Source: Anaerolineae bacterium
Lineage (GTDB): Bacteria > Chloroflexota > Anaerolineae > B4-G1 > SLSP01
DNA: 32,903 nt
Direction: 5' to 3'
Assembly: GCA_016931185.1 (NCBI GenBank)
Contig: JAFGFI010000256.1
Span: forward strand, 1 to 32,903
The notes beneath the pieces were generated by a model, which did no database searches, was not told the origin of the DNA, and was given only the letters and a program-made list of their open reading frames with translations. This document shows, in pieces, positions 23,670 to 32,747 of this stretch; positions within the stretch are counted from its first letter, which is position 1; the number at the start of each line of letters is the position of its first letter. The translations under genes and the position numbers were made by a program.

Positions 23670-23715
23670 AATCTGTCACAGAATTGCAGAAAGTTATGTT
23701 TATATCTTCTGGATT

Positions 23716-24621
23716 ATGAAACGATTATTAACAAGTGTGCCGATAACACGCCGCCAATTTTTACAAGTTGGCGGCGCGTTGTTCTCCTCATTGCCGGTGC
23801 TTTACACCACACAGGTGACGGCGGAATTAGTGGAGGTGGTGGAGTTATCTGTGCGTATCCGCTCGCTACCTGCGGCCTTAGATAAGGCAACGTTGGTACA
23901 GTTGAGTGACATCCACGTCACCCCTTTTCTCGATCTTGAGTATCTCCGGCACGTGATCGCGTTGGCTAATGCTGTCTCTCCCGACATAGTGGTATTGACG
24001 GGGGATTATGTGACAGGCAATGCCACTTATAGCAAAGTGGCCGCACGTGAACTGGCGCGGCTTCAGGCACGCTATGGGGTATATGCTATCTTGGGAAATC
24101 ATGAGATATGGACGGACCCGGACGTGATCACGGCGAATCTAGAGGCTGTGGGTATCACCGTTTTGCGCAATGCGCGGGCGGCAGTATGTGTAGAAGATAA
24201 GGTTCGGAAATCTGCCGGCGTGTTGTGGTTGTTAGGACTTGATGATCAGGGAACAGGCGTGTGCAAAGATTTTACATTGTTCCGCGCAATTTGGGAACGA
24301 CAGCGACAAGTATTAGCTGATTTGTTGGCCTCTATCCCGGAGGATGAGCCGCGCGTGTTGCTCATTCACAATCCCGATTTTGTAGCAATGTTGCCGGACG
24401 CGCGTCTGGATCTGATGCTTGCCGGTCACACGCATGGAGGCACCATCAACGTGTCCTTGATTGGCTTGACGCTGTCTCCATCGTGTTTTGGGCAAACCTA
24501 TATGGCAGGTCTCACACAAGTAGGAGCGACCCAGCTTTACGTAAATCGGGGGATTGGGGGCTTTAAAGTGCGGATCAATGCCCGTCCTGAAGTGACTGTG
24601 ATGAAGCTGGTGGCAGCCTAA
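23716..24621 (+). CDS. Tat-exported metallophosphoesterase (YkuE-like)
   Basis: The 301-aa calcineurin-like phosphoesterase has a twin-arginine signal (ITRRQFLQVGG, residues 10-20) and so probably acts outside the membrane. Metal motifs are in order: LSDIHV (D65, H67), LTGDYV (D97), LGNHE (N128, H129), a later histidine in LLIHNPD, and AGHTHGG. The arrangement matches the YkuE/YaeI-type family, which are thought to hydrolyse phosphoesters, possibly of lipid headgroups. The substrate is not established. No clear RBS precedes ATG 23716. It follows the LCP gene by 46 bases on the same strand. Confidence 0.93.
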   Translation: MKRLLTSVPITRRQFLQVGGALFSSLPVLYTTQVTAELVEVVELSVRIRSLPAALDKATLVQLSDIHVTPFLDLEYLRHVIALANAVSPDIVVLTGDYVTGNATYSKVAARELARLQARYGVYAILGNHEIWTDPDVITANLEAVGITVLRNARAAVCVEDKVRKSAGVLWLLGLDDQGTGVCKDFTLFRAIWERQRQVLADLLASIPEDEPRVLLIHNPDFVAMLPDARLDLMLAGHTHGGTINVSLIGLTLSPSCFGQTYMAGLTQVGATQLYVNRGIGGFKVRINARPEVTVMKLVAA

Positions 24622-24635
24622 AGTAGTAAATAAAA

Positions 24636-24682
24636 CATCAAACGTCAAAATCTGATTACATTGAAATGTTTGACGTTCGATG
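24636..24682. terminator. Bidirectional hairpin between convergent genes
   Basis: Arms 24636-24649 and 24669-24682 are inverted repeats (13 of 14 matching) with a 19-base loop. It lies between the metallophosphoesterase stop (24621) and the convergent MltG stop (24688). T and A runs on the flanks are modest, so termination in both directions is likely but not certain. Confidence 0.55.
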
Positions 24683-24687
24683 GCTCT

Positions 24688-25785
24688 TTAGTCTTGAGAG
24701 GGCAATACACCCCCGCACCGCGTGTAATTTTCCAGGTGTTCGGCTTCATTGTGGGCGAAGACGTGGGTCCCGTTGTTGAGTGTGCAGTCCACCATAAAGA
24801 AGTAATAGTCCGTCTCCTCTGGAGTTGCGACGGCCTTGATCGCCCCTGACCCGGGGCTGGCAATAGGTGCGGGCGGAAGCCCCTGGTTGCGGTATGTATT
24901 GTAAGGGGAAACAACTTCTAGATCGGAGAAGAAAAGTTGCCCTTTCCACCAACTCTCTTCATCGGGGCGATACCCGAGTGCATATTGTACGGTGGGATCT
25001 GCAGAGAGAGGCCAACCATCGCGCAGCCGGTTATAGTAAACGCCCGCGATAAGGGGCCGTTCGGTCGCAATCACTGCTTCTCGTTCCACAATGGAGGCCA
25101 GGGTGATGCCTTCATGTAGCGTCAGACCCTGCGCAGTGATCCCCTGTTGTACTTCTGGTGTTACCTGTGCTATAAAATTTGCAACCATCCGATCTATCAA
25201 ATCATAAGCTGTCGCCTGGTCGGGCAAGCGGTACGTATCGGGGAAGAGGTAGCCCTCTAACGTGGCCGTTAGTGGAATTTGCGCCAGAAGGGGATATTTT
25301 TGTAACAGGTCAGTACCACGCCACCCAACTTGCGCTATTTGCAGAAACTCTTCTGCGGAGATATCCGTTTGCTCCGCGACAATGGCGGCGACCTCTTCGG
25401 CCCGTTTGCCTTCGGGAATGGTAACTTGTTGTTCATTGGTTTCTGCGTGTTGTAGTGTTAGCGCGATTTCAGGTATAGTCATAGTTTGGCGTAATGTGTA
25501 TGTGCCTGCCTGAATACCGGCGTCCAGTCCCTTGTATTGCAAATACCGGCGGAAAAGCTCGGTGTCCTTAATCAATCCCAGCGCCTTAAGGCTCCCGGCG
25601 ATTTGAGTAACGGTCTCCCCCGATTCTACAGTAAACGATACCGGCGCATCATCCGCGCCGGCGGGCTTTTTAAGCGCGTCAGATTGGCTCTCAATATACG
25701 CGCCCAAGAACAGCGCGTCTACCTCGCAACCAAGCAAAACCACGGTTGCACATAAACTAATGATAAGGATAATCCAACGTTTCAT
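24688..25785 (-). CDS. mltG: Endolytic transglycosylase MltG (putative lipoprotein)
   Basis: The 365-aa YceG-like lytic transglycosylase cuts nascent peptidoglycan strands and helps set glycan length. A LysM-like region comes first (about residues 45-120). It is followed by TIPEGKRAEEVA, LEGYLFPDTYRLP (177-189), and the catalytic motif TLASIVEREA with E234. GVYYNRLRDGWPLSADPTVQYALG and the C-terminal YNTYRNQGLPPAPIASPG follow. The N terminus ends in VVLLGC (C20), a lipobox. Most MltG proteins have a plain membrane anchor, so a lipoprotein form is a little unusual. ATG 25785 has GAGGA 6 bases upstream. An in-frame ATG at 25896 would add an unlikely charged leader. Confidence 0.94.
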   Translation of the reverse strand: MKRWIILIISLCATVVLLGCEVDALFLGAYIESQSDALKKPAGADDAPVSFTVESGETVTQIAGSLKALGLIKDTELFRRYLQYKGLDAGIQAGTYTLRQTMTIPEIALTLQHAETNEQQVTIPEGKRAEEVAAIVAEQTDISAEEFLQIAQVGWRGTDLLQKYPLLAQIPLTATLEGYLFPDTYRLPDQATAYDLIDRMVANFIAQVTPEVQQGITAQGLTLHEGITLASIVEREAVIATERPLIAGVYYNRLRDGWPLSADPTVQYALGYRPDEESWWKGQLFFSDLEVVSPYNTYRNQGLPPAPIASPGSGAIKAVATPEETDYYFFMVDCTLNNGTHVFAHNEAEHLENYTRCGGVLPSQD

Positions 25786-25863
25786 TGCTATTCCTCTGTT
25801 TGAAAATAGTAGATCTGAAACCAGCTTTTTTTCGATCTCCGGTTTTTTTTCTGAGTGCCTCTG

Positions 25864-25885
25864 CACGCCATTTCTAAATGGCGTG
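25864..25885. promoter_or_regulatory. Perfect 22-bp palindrome upstream of mltG
   Basis: Arms 25864-25873 and 25876-25885 (cacgccattt and its exact complement) flank a 2-base centre. It lies 79-100 bases before the mltG start codon. It could be an operator or an RNA hairpin in the leader. The neighbouring T-rich runs (25826-25832, 25843-25850) are on the mltG side. Confidence 0.45.
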
Positions 25886-25968
25886 AGATTTTGCATCCAA
25901 CCACTTACAGGCGATTATACCACACCTGACAATGAAGCTCCCCAGACATCAGCTTATTAATGCCCCTT

Positions 25969-26028
25969 ATGTAGCCGCGACATCCTTGTCGCGTATCTGG
26001 GGGCGCGACAAAGATGTCGCGGCTACAT
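25969..26028. repeat. Long inverted repeat (GTAGCCGCGACA...TGTCGCGGCTAC type)
   Basis: Two 25-base arms (25969-25993 and 26004-26028) match at 24 of 25 positions around a 10-base loop. They would form a very stable hairpin or cruciform. Similar GTAGCCGCGACA palindromes are, to my knowledge, dispersed in several bacterial genomes. No T run follows, so it is not a typical terminator. Confidence 0.8.
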
Positions 26029-26036
26029 CTCCTAAA

Positions 26037-26064
26037 TTGCGCCTTTATTAGACTATGTTACAAT
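26037..26064 (+). promoter_or_regulatory. Putative promoter of the Ca2+ ATPase gene
   Basis: TTGCGC (26037-26042), a 16-base spacer and TACAAT (26059-26064) preceded by TGT give an extended -10 type promoter. Transcription would begin near 26071, leaving a 46-base leader with GGAGG before the ATG at 26117. Confidence 0.5.
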
Positions 26065-26116
26065 TAACTCTCGTTGGTATTGGGTTAATATTTATCTTTA
26101 TTATGGAGGGGATTGC

Positions 26117-28963
26117 ATGAGCAAACAGGAAAAGCAGTGGCACGCGCTCGGTATTGAGGCGAGCGTACAGTCGCTTGAATCTGACCTTAAGTCAGGATTA
26201 ACTTCTGCTGAAGCCAAGCGCCGGTTAGATGTTTATGGGTTTAATGAGTTGGAGGAAAAACCACCGCCCACTTTCCTGGAACGGCTATGGGATCAGATTA
26301 GGGATTTTGTAGTGATGATCCTTATCGTTTCAGCGGTTATCTCTTTTTTCTTGGGGGATTATATCGAGTCGGCGGCGATTATTGCCATTGTGATTTTGAA
26401 CACGGCTGTAGGCATTATCCAGGAGAGCAAGGCCGAGGAGGCATTGGCTGCGCTGAAGAAGATGGCCGCGCCAGAAGCCCACGTGATCCGCGATGACACG
26501 CGCGTGATGGTTCCCGCGCGCGAGTTGGTGCCGGGAGATATGGTGCTTTTGGAGGCAGGTAGCATTGTTCCTGCTGACTTGCGTCTGGTCCAGAGTATCA
26601 ATCTTAAAGCTGAAGAAGCTTCTTTAACGGGAGAATCTGTGCCGGTTAATAAGAATGCCGAACACGAACTCGATCCCAGCGCGGGATTGGGCGATCAGCA
26701 CAATATGGCCTTTATGAGTACCACTATCACCTACGGACGTGGTGTCGGTATGGTGACAGGTACCGGGATGAAAACCGCTATCGGCCATATTGCCGAGATG
26801 ATCCAATCGGTTGAAGAAGAGGATACACCACTTCAAAAGAAACTGGATGATGTAGGTAAGACTCTGGGGGTCGCCAGTTTGGCGATCTGTGGTCTGGTTT
26901 TTGTTGTTGGACTGGTGCGTCCGCTCATTGTCGGGCAAGTGGTCACGGATTGGGTGGCGCATATCAAGGAATTCTTCATGCTGGCCGTTAGTCTGGCGAT
27001 TGCGGCGGTGCCTGAGGGTCTGCCCGCGGTAGTGACGATTTGTTTGGCGCTGGGAATGCAGGAAATGGTCAAGCGTCACGCGCTGATTCGCCGGTTGCCG
27101 GCGGTAGAAACCCTGGGTTCTGCGACTGTCATTTGCTCCGATAAAACGGGGACGTTGACTCAGAACCAGATGACGACAACCCGGATCTGGGCGGATGGGA
27201 AATTGTATGAAGTTTCGGGGCGAGGGTATGCGCCCGAGGGTGGCTTCTTATCCGCAGGTGAAGAAATCTTGCACCTGGACGAATATCCGGTTTTGCAGGC
27301 GGCTTTGTGGGGTGGAACGTTATGTAACGATGCGATTCTGGAGGCTCACACAGATACTGAATACCGGATGATCGGCGATCCGACTGAGGGGGCGATGGTG
27401 GTTGCGGGGGCGAAAGCCGGCTTTTGGCGCGACAAGTTAGAAAAAACCTTCCCGCGCGTGAATGAGATTCCGTTTGATTCTGATCGTAAGCGGATGACGA
27501 CAATTCACGATCTGGGACCCGCGCCGGCGCAGAATATTAGCCCCTTGTCCGGTGGCGGTGTTGATAATTATGTGGCGATTGTTAAGGGCGCGCCAGACCT
27601 GGTCTTAGAGCGTTGTACTTATATCCAGACTGCTGCAGGCCCGGTTGATCTGACTGACGCAAAGCGACAGGAAATTCTGGATGCGAACGCGAATCTAGCT
27701 TCCCAGGCACTGCGCGTGTTGGGGGTCTCCTACCGCCAACTGTCAGAAGTGCCCTCGGAGCCTAAACCCAATGATGTAGAGCAGGACTTGATCTTTGTTG
27801 GTTTGCAGGGGATGATTGACCCCGCCCGTCCAGAGGTTCTCCCTGCTGTCCAGAAGGCCCAGGGAGCCGGGCTACGCACAATTATGGTCACGGGTGACTA
27901 CGCGGCGACGGCGGCCGCTATCGCCAGCGAAATTGGCATTTTGAATGAGGGTCACGTCGCGGTCTCCGGTGCAGAACTGGAGGCGATGAGCGATGAAGAA
28001 CTCGACGCCAGGATTGATAAAGTGGACGTTTTCGCCCGTGTTGCCCCGCATCACAAGATGCGCATTGTGGCCGCACTGCGCAAGCGTAACAATGTGGTTG
28101 CGATGACGGGAGATGGTGTGAACGACGCGCCCGCCCTCAAGCAGGCCGATATTGGGGTTGCGATGGGGATCACGGGCACCGATGTCACCAAGCAGACGGC
28201 GGATATGGTACTCACCGATGATAACTATGTTTCCATCGTGAGCGCGATTGAGCAAGGCCGCGTAATTTACTCCAATATCCGCAAGTTCGTGTATTTCTTG
28301 CTATCCTGTAATGTGGCAGAAATCGCGATTCTGTTTATTGCAACGTTGTTGGGATGGCCACAACCGCTTACAGCCATCCAGTTGTTGTGGCTTAACTTGC
28401 TCAGCGATGGTGCCCCTGCTCTGGCCCTGGGTTTGGAGAAAGGCGATCCTGATCTGATGGAGCGCGCGCCGCGTCCCCCCGATGAACCGGTGATCAATAA
28501 AGCGATGTGGCAAGGAGTGGCTATTCAAACGGTGGCGATTACATTTGCGGTGCTGGCGGCTTATTTGCTGGGTTGGAAGAGTTTTGGCCCAGATCTGGCT
28601 GTGCGCAAAGGATATGCCGAGGGAACGGCAGCCTTTGATGAATTTGTCCTCTTGACGTCCGAGACTATGGCCTTTATGACGCTTGTGCTTTCGGAGTTGT
28701 TCCGGGCTTACACGTCGCGTTCGGAGCGTTACCCGCTGTTCAAATTAGGCGTCTTTACTAACAAGTGGATGCAGTATGCGATTGGATTCTCCATTGTGTT
28801 ACTGCTCTTGGTGGTCTATATTCCTGTGCCGGCAGTTCGTGAGGTTTTCAATACTACCCCGTTGACTCTTACGGAATGGTTAGTGATGGCCCCGTTGATC
28901 CTCTTGCCTTCTGTTGCGGCAGAGGTCTATAAGTGGTTGAGTAATCGCGCAGAGCGCGCGTAA
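26117..28963 (+). CDS. P2-type calcium-transporting P-type ATPase
   Basis: The 948-aa protein pumps cations at the expense of ATP, most likely exporting Ca2+. Motifs in order: actuator TGES (171-174), M4 PEGLP (299-303), phosphorylation site DKTGTLT (D342), KGAPD (490-494) and hinge TGDGVNDAP (664-672). Residues that bind Ca2+ in SERCA are conserved here: E300 in M4, N732 and E735 in M5 ([10 protein letters not shown]), and N760 and D764 in M6 ([10 protein letters not shown]). This favours Ca2+ over Na+/K+ or Mg2+. Ten membrane helices fit the hydrophobic segments, and length is normal. GGAGG lies 8 bases before the ATG. An intrinsic terminator follows the gene. Confidence 0.93.
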   Translation: MSKQEKQWHALGIEASVQSLESDLKSGLTSAEAKRRLDVYGFNELEEKPPPTFLERLWDQIRDFVVMILIVSAVISFFLGDYIESAAIIAIVILNTAVGIIQESKAEEALAALKKMAAPEAHVIRDDTRVMVPARELVPGDMVLLEAGSIVPADLRLVQSINLKAEEASLTGESVPVNKNAEHELDPSAGLGDQHNMAFMSTTITYGRGVGMVTGTGMKTAIGHIAEMIQSVEEEDTPLQKKLDDVGKTLGVASLAICGLVFVVGLVRPLIVGQVVTDWVAHIKEFFMLAVSLAIAAVPEGLPAVVTICLALGMQEMVKRHALIRRLPAVETLGSATVICSDKTGTLTQNQMTTTRIWADGKLYEVSGRGYAPEGGFLSAGEEILHLDEYPVLQAALWGGTLCNDAILEAHTDTEYRMIGDPTEGAMVVAGAKAGFWRDKLEKTFPRVNEIPFDSDRKRMTTIHDLGPAPAQNISPLSGGGVDNYVAIVKGAPDLVLERCTYIQTAAGPVDLTDAKRQEILDANANLASQALRVLGVSYRQLSEVPSEPKPNDVEQDLIFVGLQGMIDPARPEVLPAVQKAQGAGLRTIMVTGDYAATAAAIASEIGILNEGHVAVSGAELEAMSDEELDARIDKVDVFARVAPHHKMRIVAALRKRNNVVAMTGDGVNDAPALKQADIGVAMGITGTDVTKQTADMVLTDDNYVSIVSAIEQGRVIYSNIRKFVYFLLSCNVAEIAILFIATLLGWPQPLTAIQLLWLNLLSDGAPALALGLEKGDPDLMERAPRPPDEPVINKAMWQGVAIQTVAITFAVLAAYLLGWKSFGPDLAVRKGYAEGTAAFDEFVLLTSETMAFMTLVLSELFRAYTSRSERYPLFKLGVFTNKWMQYAIGFSIVLLLLVVYIPVPAVREVFNTTPLTLTEWLVMAPLILLPSVAAEVYKWLSNRAERA

Positions 28964-28980
28964 AGTTATCGGTACATACG

Positions 28981-29012
28981 AAAAGGCGGTCCGATCTGGG
29001 ATCGCCTTTTTT
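28981..29012 (+). terminator. Intrinsic terminator after the Ca2+ ATPase gene
   Basis: aaaaggcggtcc pairs with gggatcgcctttt across a short loop (one G-T wobble) and is followed by a T run (29007-29012). This is a standard factor-independent terminator 17 bases after the stop codon. Confidence 0.85.
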
Positions 29013-29080
29013 GTAGTATGACGCATCATATTTTGATTGGCGCGCAGTAACTGAGGCTGCTATACCTCATCTTGGTGGTT

Positions 29081-29152
29081 GGCAACGGTAACGCGCTATG
29101 GAAAGCGCGGTTACAACTGGCAACGGTAACGCGCTATGGAAAGCGCGGCTAC
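29081..29152. repeat. 38-bp tandem repeat, two copies, each with an imperfect hairpin
   Basis: Copy 1 begins at 29081 and copy 2 at 29119. Both read ggcaacggtaacgcgctatg, then gaaagcgcgg, then t/c-tac, with one difference over 34 bases. Inside each unit, gtaacgcgct pairs with agcgcggttac with a one-base bulge. It lies between the ATPase terminator and the promoter of the CcdA-type gene and is probably noncoding. Confidence 0.8.
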
Positions 29153-29170
29153 GGTCACCCGGGCTTTATG

Positions 29171-29198
29171 TTGCATTTGGCAATGGATGTGTTATAGT
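29171..29198 (+). promoter_or_regulatory. Promoter of the thioredoxin-CcdA gene
   Basis: TTGCAT (29171-29176), a 16-base spacer and TATAGT (29193-29198) preceded by TGT form an extended -10 promoter. The start would be near 29205. This places the upstream in-frame ATG at 29098 outside the transcript and favours the start at 29254. Confidence 0.6.
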
Positions 29199-29253
29199 TT
29201 TACCTTGGTTTGGAAACGGCATTATTTTAATGAAAGGAGTCACGTCAGAAGTG

Positions 29254-30867
29254 ATGAATTTGCAGAAGGTGTTAGGGTTGTATGTTTTGAGTCTTATCTT
29301 GATAGTGGGGTTGGCCTGGCCGGCCGTTGTCTTGGCGCGTCCACTCTCTGTTGAGATTGATCCGGTCGTGCATATTCTGTATTTTTATTCTGTGGACTGT
29401 GAGCATTGTAAAGCAGTGGAAGAGGAAGTGCTATCTGTGCTTACAGAAACGTATGGCTCGCAGTTGGATATACGTATGTTTGAGATTAGCACGCCTGAAA
29501 ATTATGAGTTACTGATTCGTGCCGAGGAACAGTATGGAGTGGCGGATGAGAACCGGGGCCTGCCAACATTGATAATTGGGAATCGCGTTTTGATTGGCGA
29601 GGATCCTATCCGTGAACATCTCAGTGCTTTGGTCGCGGCCGGCGTGGATCAGGGGGGGATCGCACTACCGGACTTGCCCGCTATGGAGTCCGGGACGTTT
29701 TCTGCGCAGCGGATATCGCTCCCTATCGAAAGAGAAGCAGATGGCGCAGACGATTCCGGCGTGTGTAGTGCGGAAGATGCAACTGCGTGCAGTGCGGCGT
29801 CCCCGATATGGATGGCATATTTTTATCAAGTGGGATGTCAGGAATGTAGCAGAGCGGAGGTGGATATTCATTATATGCGCCAAAAATATCCGCAATTGAC
29901 GGTAGAAGAATTCAATATTTATGATGATGCTGCGTTGGCGCAATGGTTGGCTGAACGCGTCAATCGTACCGAAGATTTGCATACCCCGGCGCTATTTATT
30001 GGGGATGATGTATTAATTGGACAAGAAGAGATTACACCTCAAAAATTAGAAAAAGTGCTTGAGAAGTATGTACTGACGGGCGCGTCAAAAGTATGGGAGG
30101 ATTTTGACCCTGAAGTAGTGGAGCAGGGACTTGTAGATAGATTCCGTTCCTTTGGCCCGTTGACGGTCGTCTTTGCCGGGTTAGTGGATGGATTGAATCC
30201 TTGCGCGTTTGCCACGTTGATTTTCTTTATCTCTTACCTTACGATCGGCGGGCGCACCGGGCGCGAAGCATTGCTAGTCGGTATCGCGTTTACGTTGGGT
30301 GTGTTCCTGGCTTATCTTGTAATGGGGTTAGGGTTTTACAAAGTACTTGACTTACTTGGCAGTGTTCTGACCACCCTGGGACGTTGGGTTTATGGCCTCA
30401 CGGCTTTGTTGTGCGCAGTGCTGGCCGTGTACAGTTTCCTGGATTTTCTGAAAGCCCGCCGGGGGGACATCGGGGATATGAGCCTTAATTTGCCTCACGC
30501 CTTGCGGAAGCGCATCAATGCTGTGATTCGCAAGGGGCGTCGCGCGCGTACTTTTGTGGCGGGCGCTTTTGTGACGGGCATTATTATCTCTTTCTTAGAA
30601 TTAGCGTGTACCGGGCAAGTCTATTTGCCCACCATTATCTTCGTTTCCAGCATCCCCGAATTACGGGTCCGCGCGATGGGGTATCTTTTTCTTTACAACT
30701 TGCTCTTTGTATTGCCGCTCATTGTAGTCTTTATCTTGGCCTATTATGGCACAACTTCAAAGGATTTGACGCGCTTCTTACAGCAGAACGCGGCAGCCGT
30801 AAAACTGGGAATGGTGCTGCTGTTTACGTCACTTTCTATTTGGTTGGGTACCTCTTTGCTCTTGTAA
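29254..30867 (+). CDS. Double thioredoxin-like / CcdA (DsbD-type) membrane protein
   Basis: The 537-aa protein has a signal peptide (about residues 1-28) and two outside thioredoxin-like domains. The first has CEHC (C49, C52) and the cis-proline region RGLPTLIIG. The second has CQEC (C195, C198) and LHTPALFIG. A membrane domain of about six helices follows (about 300-537). It carries the CcdA cysteines in DGLNPCAFA (C317) and LELACTGQ (C452). CcdA/DsbD proteins carry electrons from cytoplasmic thioredoxin across the membrane to reduce outside disulfides. An extra pair, C171 and C179, lies in the interdomain linker. AAAGGAG lies 14 bases before ATG 29254. GTG 29251 or ATG 29230 are alternatives. 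The VKOR-type gene follows 59 bases later. Confidence 0.85.
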   Translation: MNLQKVLGLYVLSLILIVGLAWPAVVLARPLSVEIDPVVHILYFYSVDCEHCKAVEEEVLSVLTETYGSQLDIRMFEISTPENYELLIRAEEQYGVADENRGLPTLIIGNRVLIGEDPIREHLSALVAAGVDQGGIALPDLPAMESGTFSAQRISLPIEREADGADDSGVCSAEDATACSAASPIWMAYFYQVGCQECSRAEVDIHYMRQKYPQLTVEEFNIYDDAALAQWLAERVNRTEDLHTPALFIGDDVLIGQEEITPQKLEKVLEKYVLTGASKVWEDFDPEVVEQGLVDRFRSFGPLTVVFAGLVDGLNPCAFATLIFFISYLTIGGRTGREALLVGIAFTLGVFLAYLVMGLGFYKVLDLLGSVLTTLGRWVYGLTALLCAVLAVYSFLDFLKARRGDIGDMSLNLPHALRKRINAVIRKGRRARTFVAGAFVTGIIISFLELACTGQVYLPTIIFVSSIPELRVRAMGYLFLYNLLFVLPLIVVFILAYYGTTSKDLTRFLQQNAAAVKLGMVLLFTSLSIWLGTSLLL

Positions 30868-30926
30868 GAAGTAGGAAGATCTTTTCTGATCTCTAGTTTC
30901 TAATTTTTGAAGGAGTAACTGATTTG

Positions 30927-32021
30927 ATGGATAGGTCAGGTGCGATTGGACGTGTTGGGCTGGCGTCTGCGTGGATATGTTTATTGTTTGTGGGTATTGG
31001 AGCGTTGGCCGTTCCAATTCAAGCACAGCCTGGGGTGGTACACGCAATTCTATTTTATTCGCCGGCGTGTACGCACTGCCACAAGGTTATCACCGAAGAT
31101 TTGCCTCCACTACGGGAGAAATACGGAGACCGTTTGATCATTGTCGAGTTGGATACAACCGAGGGCCAGAATGGCGTTCTGTTCCAGGCCGCGATGGAGC
31201 TGCACCAACCGGAATTGAAGGGTGTCCCTGCATTGGTGATTGGGGATACGATGTTAGTGGGGTCCGTGGATATACCTGACCAGTTACCGGGTTTGATCGA
31301 GACTTATCTGGCTAAAGGGGGCGTGGATTGGCCTGACTTGCCGGGGATCGAGGAAATAATATTGGATTCGGAAGCGCCGGTGCAGAAATTTGCACGTGAC
31401 CCATTGGGCAATTCCCTTTCGATCATGGTGTTAGTAGGGATGGTGGTGATGGGTGGATTGGTTATCATTCCTCGACGCTGGCACGCGCCATTCGCCCAAC
31501 GTTTTGCTCCCTGGGGAATTGTCCTCTTCATTGTTATCGGACTGGTGGCTGCGGCTTATCTTTCGTATGTAGAAGTAACACAGTCCGAAGCTGTCTGTGG
31601 CCCGGTTGGAGATTGTAATGCCGTTCAGCAAAGCCAATACGCCAAACTTTTTGGTGTGTTGCCTGTTGCTGTCCTAGGATTGATAGGGTATATTATGCTT
31701 GCTATTACCTATAGCTATGGCGAGTGGATAAAGGGACCCAATGCCGAGTTTGCGCCGGCTATTGTATTTTTGATGGCTTTAGGTGGGTTAGCCTTTTCAA
31801 TTTATCTGACATTTTTGGAGCCATTTGTTATCGGCGCGACGTGTATGTGGTGTCTAACTTCCTCGGTGAGTATGGCGCTGATCGCGTTATTGAGCGCGGG
31901 CGCGGGCTGGCCCGCCATCTACACCGGGTTGCGACAGCTTGGATTTCGTGTCAAGTTACCGCAAGCGTTACGTCCTGCTCGTATGACTGCTAAGTCTCGT
32001 AAACGGCGAAAACACAAGTGA
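30927..32021 (+). CDS. Thioredoxin-like / VKOR disulfide-forming membrane protein
   Basis: The 364-aa protein has a signal-anchor (about residues 8-33) and a thioredoxin-like domain with CTHC (C48, C51) and cis-proline motif KGVPALVIG. A VKOR domain follows (about residues 165-325) with loop cysteines C224 and C230 (CGPVGDC, then QQSQYAKLFGVLPVAVLG) and the quinone-side CMWC (C306, C309). VKOR passes electrons from protein thiols to quinone, making disulfides in secreted proteins, as DsbB does. In this protein the thioredoxin domain precedes the VKOR domain, whereas in many bacterial VKOR fusions the thioredoxin domain follows. ATG 30927 has AAGGAG 11 bases upstream. TTG 30924 is an alternative. 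The basic tail KSRKRRKHK would face the cytoplasm. Confidence 0.9.
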   Translation: MDRSGAIGRVGLASAWICLLFVGIGALAVPIQAQPGVVHAILFYSPACTHCHKVITEDLPPLREKYGDRLIIVELDTTEGQNGVLFQAAMELHQPELKGVPALVIGDTMLVGSVDIPDQLPGLIETYLAKGGVDWPDLPGIEEIILDSEAPVQKFARDPLGNSLSIMVLVGMVVMGGLVIIPRRWHAPFAQRFAPWGIVLFIVIGLVAAAYLSYVEVTQSEAVCGPVGDCNAVQQSQYAKLFGVLPVAVLGLIGYIMLAITYSYGEWIKGPNAEFAPAIVFLMALGGLAFSIYLTFLEPFVIGATCMWCLTSSVSMALIALLSAGAGWPAIYTGLRQLGFRVKLPQALRPARMTAKSRKRRKHK

Positions 32022-32048
32022 AATTGGATTTTTGTACAGATTCTATAT

Positions 32049-32687
32049 TTAGATTAGATTGTTTTGTAAGGCTACGGCAACCGCCTCAGTGCGGCTTTCA
32101 ACTGCCAGTTTGGATAGAATATTGCTAACGTGGAATTTGACCGTCGAACGACTTACATATAGTCTTTCTGCAATGTCGGGGTTGCTGAGCCCTTCTACCA
32201 TAAGGCCCAGAATTTCTTTCTCCCGGGGCGTTAAATCGTCCCCAAGGATAGGTTGTCGTTTGGCAGCGTGAATAAGCGCTTGTGCGGCCTCTGGGGCCAG
32301 GGTGGGACGTCCAATGTGCGCAGCACGGATCGCATTGGCAAGTTCATCAGCAGAGACGTTTTTGAGGAGATACCCAATAGCGCCAGCCTGTAAGGCATCT
32401 TGCACAAGCTCATCCTCCTTAAAACTTGTCAACGCAATGACCTGGATATCGGCCCACCGCTCGCGAATGGCACGGATGGTGGCGGCGCCATCCATTATGG
32501 GCATAATCAAGTCCATTAAAATCACATGAGGGTGATATTTTTCACACATTCGGATGGCTTCTGCTCCACTGGCCGCTTCCCCCACCAACTCTAGATCCTC
32601 AAAAATCATCAAGAACGCGCTCAGTCCGCTGCGAACAACGGCATGATCATCAACTATTAAGACTTGGATTGGGACTTTGTCACTCAT
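32049..32687 (-). CDS. NarL/FixJ-type response regulator
   Basis: The 212-aa protein has a receiver domain (residues 8-125) with the acidic pocket VDDH (D13, D14), phosphorylated D59 in VILMDLIMP, and K in GYLLKNV. A LuxR-type HTH follows (about 145-208: LTPREKEILGLMVEGLSN, STVKFHVSNILSKL). It should activate or repress genes after phosphorylation by a histidine kinase. The kinase is not in the window and could lie beyond the right edge. GGAG lies 6 bases before ATG 32687. A GTG at 32693 is the alternative start. Confidence 0.94.
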   Translation of the reverse strand: MSDKVPIQVLIVDDHAVVRSGLSAFLMIFEDLELVGEAASGAEAIRMCEKYHPHVILMDLIMPIMDGAATIRAIRERWADIQVIALTSFKEDELVQDALQAGAIGYLLKNVSADELANAIRAAHIGRPTLAPEAAQALIHAAKRQPILGDDLTPREKEILGLMVEGLSNPDIAERLYVSRSTVKFHVSNILSKLAVESRTEAVAVALQNNLI

Positions 32688-32747
32688 TCGCACTCCTCAC
32701 CTCTGTCGCAGGCATTGCCTTGGGACTGGACCACTATCTAGTCTTCT

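Larger units (their letters stand above)
25786..26116. other. Divergent spacer between mltG and the Ca2+ ATPase gene
   Basis: No gene is supported in these 331 bases. The spacer holds the 22-bp palindrome (25864-25885), a long inverted repeat (25969-26028) and the ATPase promoter (26037-26064). The remainder is T-rich near mltG. Confidence 0.7.

Noticed and set aside
23684..23706. Possible promoter before the metallophosphoesterase gene
   Set aside because: The TTGCAG and TATATC candidates are only 11 bases apart, so the spacing does not fit a sigma-70 promoter.
29098..29253. N-terminal extension of the CcdA-type protein from ATG 29098
   Set aside because: It would translate the 38-bp tandem repeat, lies partly upstream of the likely promoter and puts 52 odd residues before a good signal peptide.
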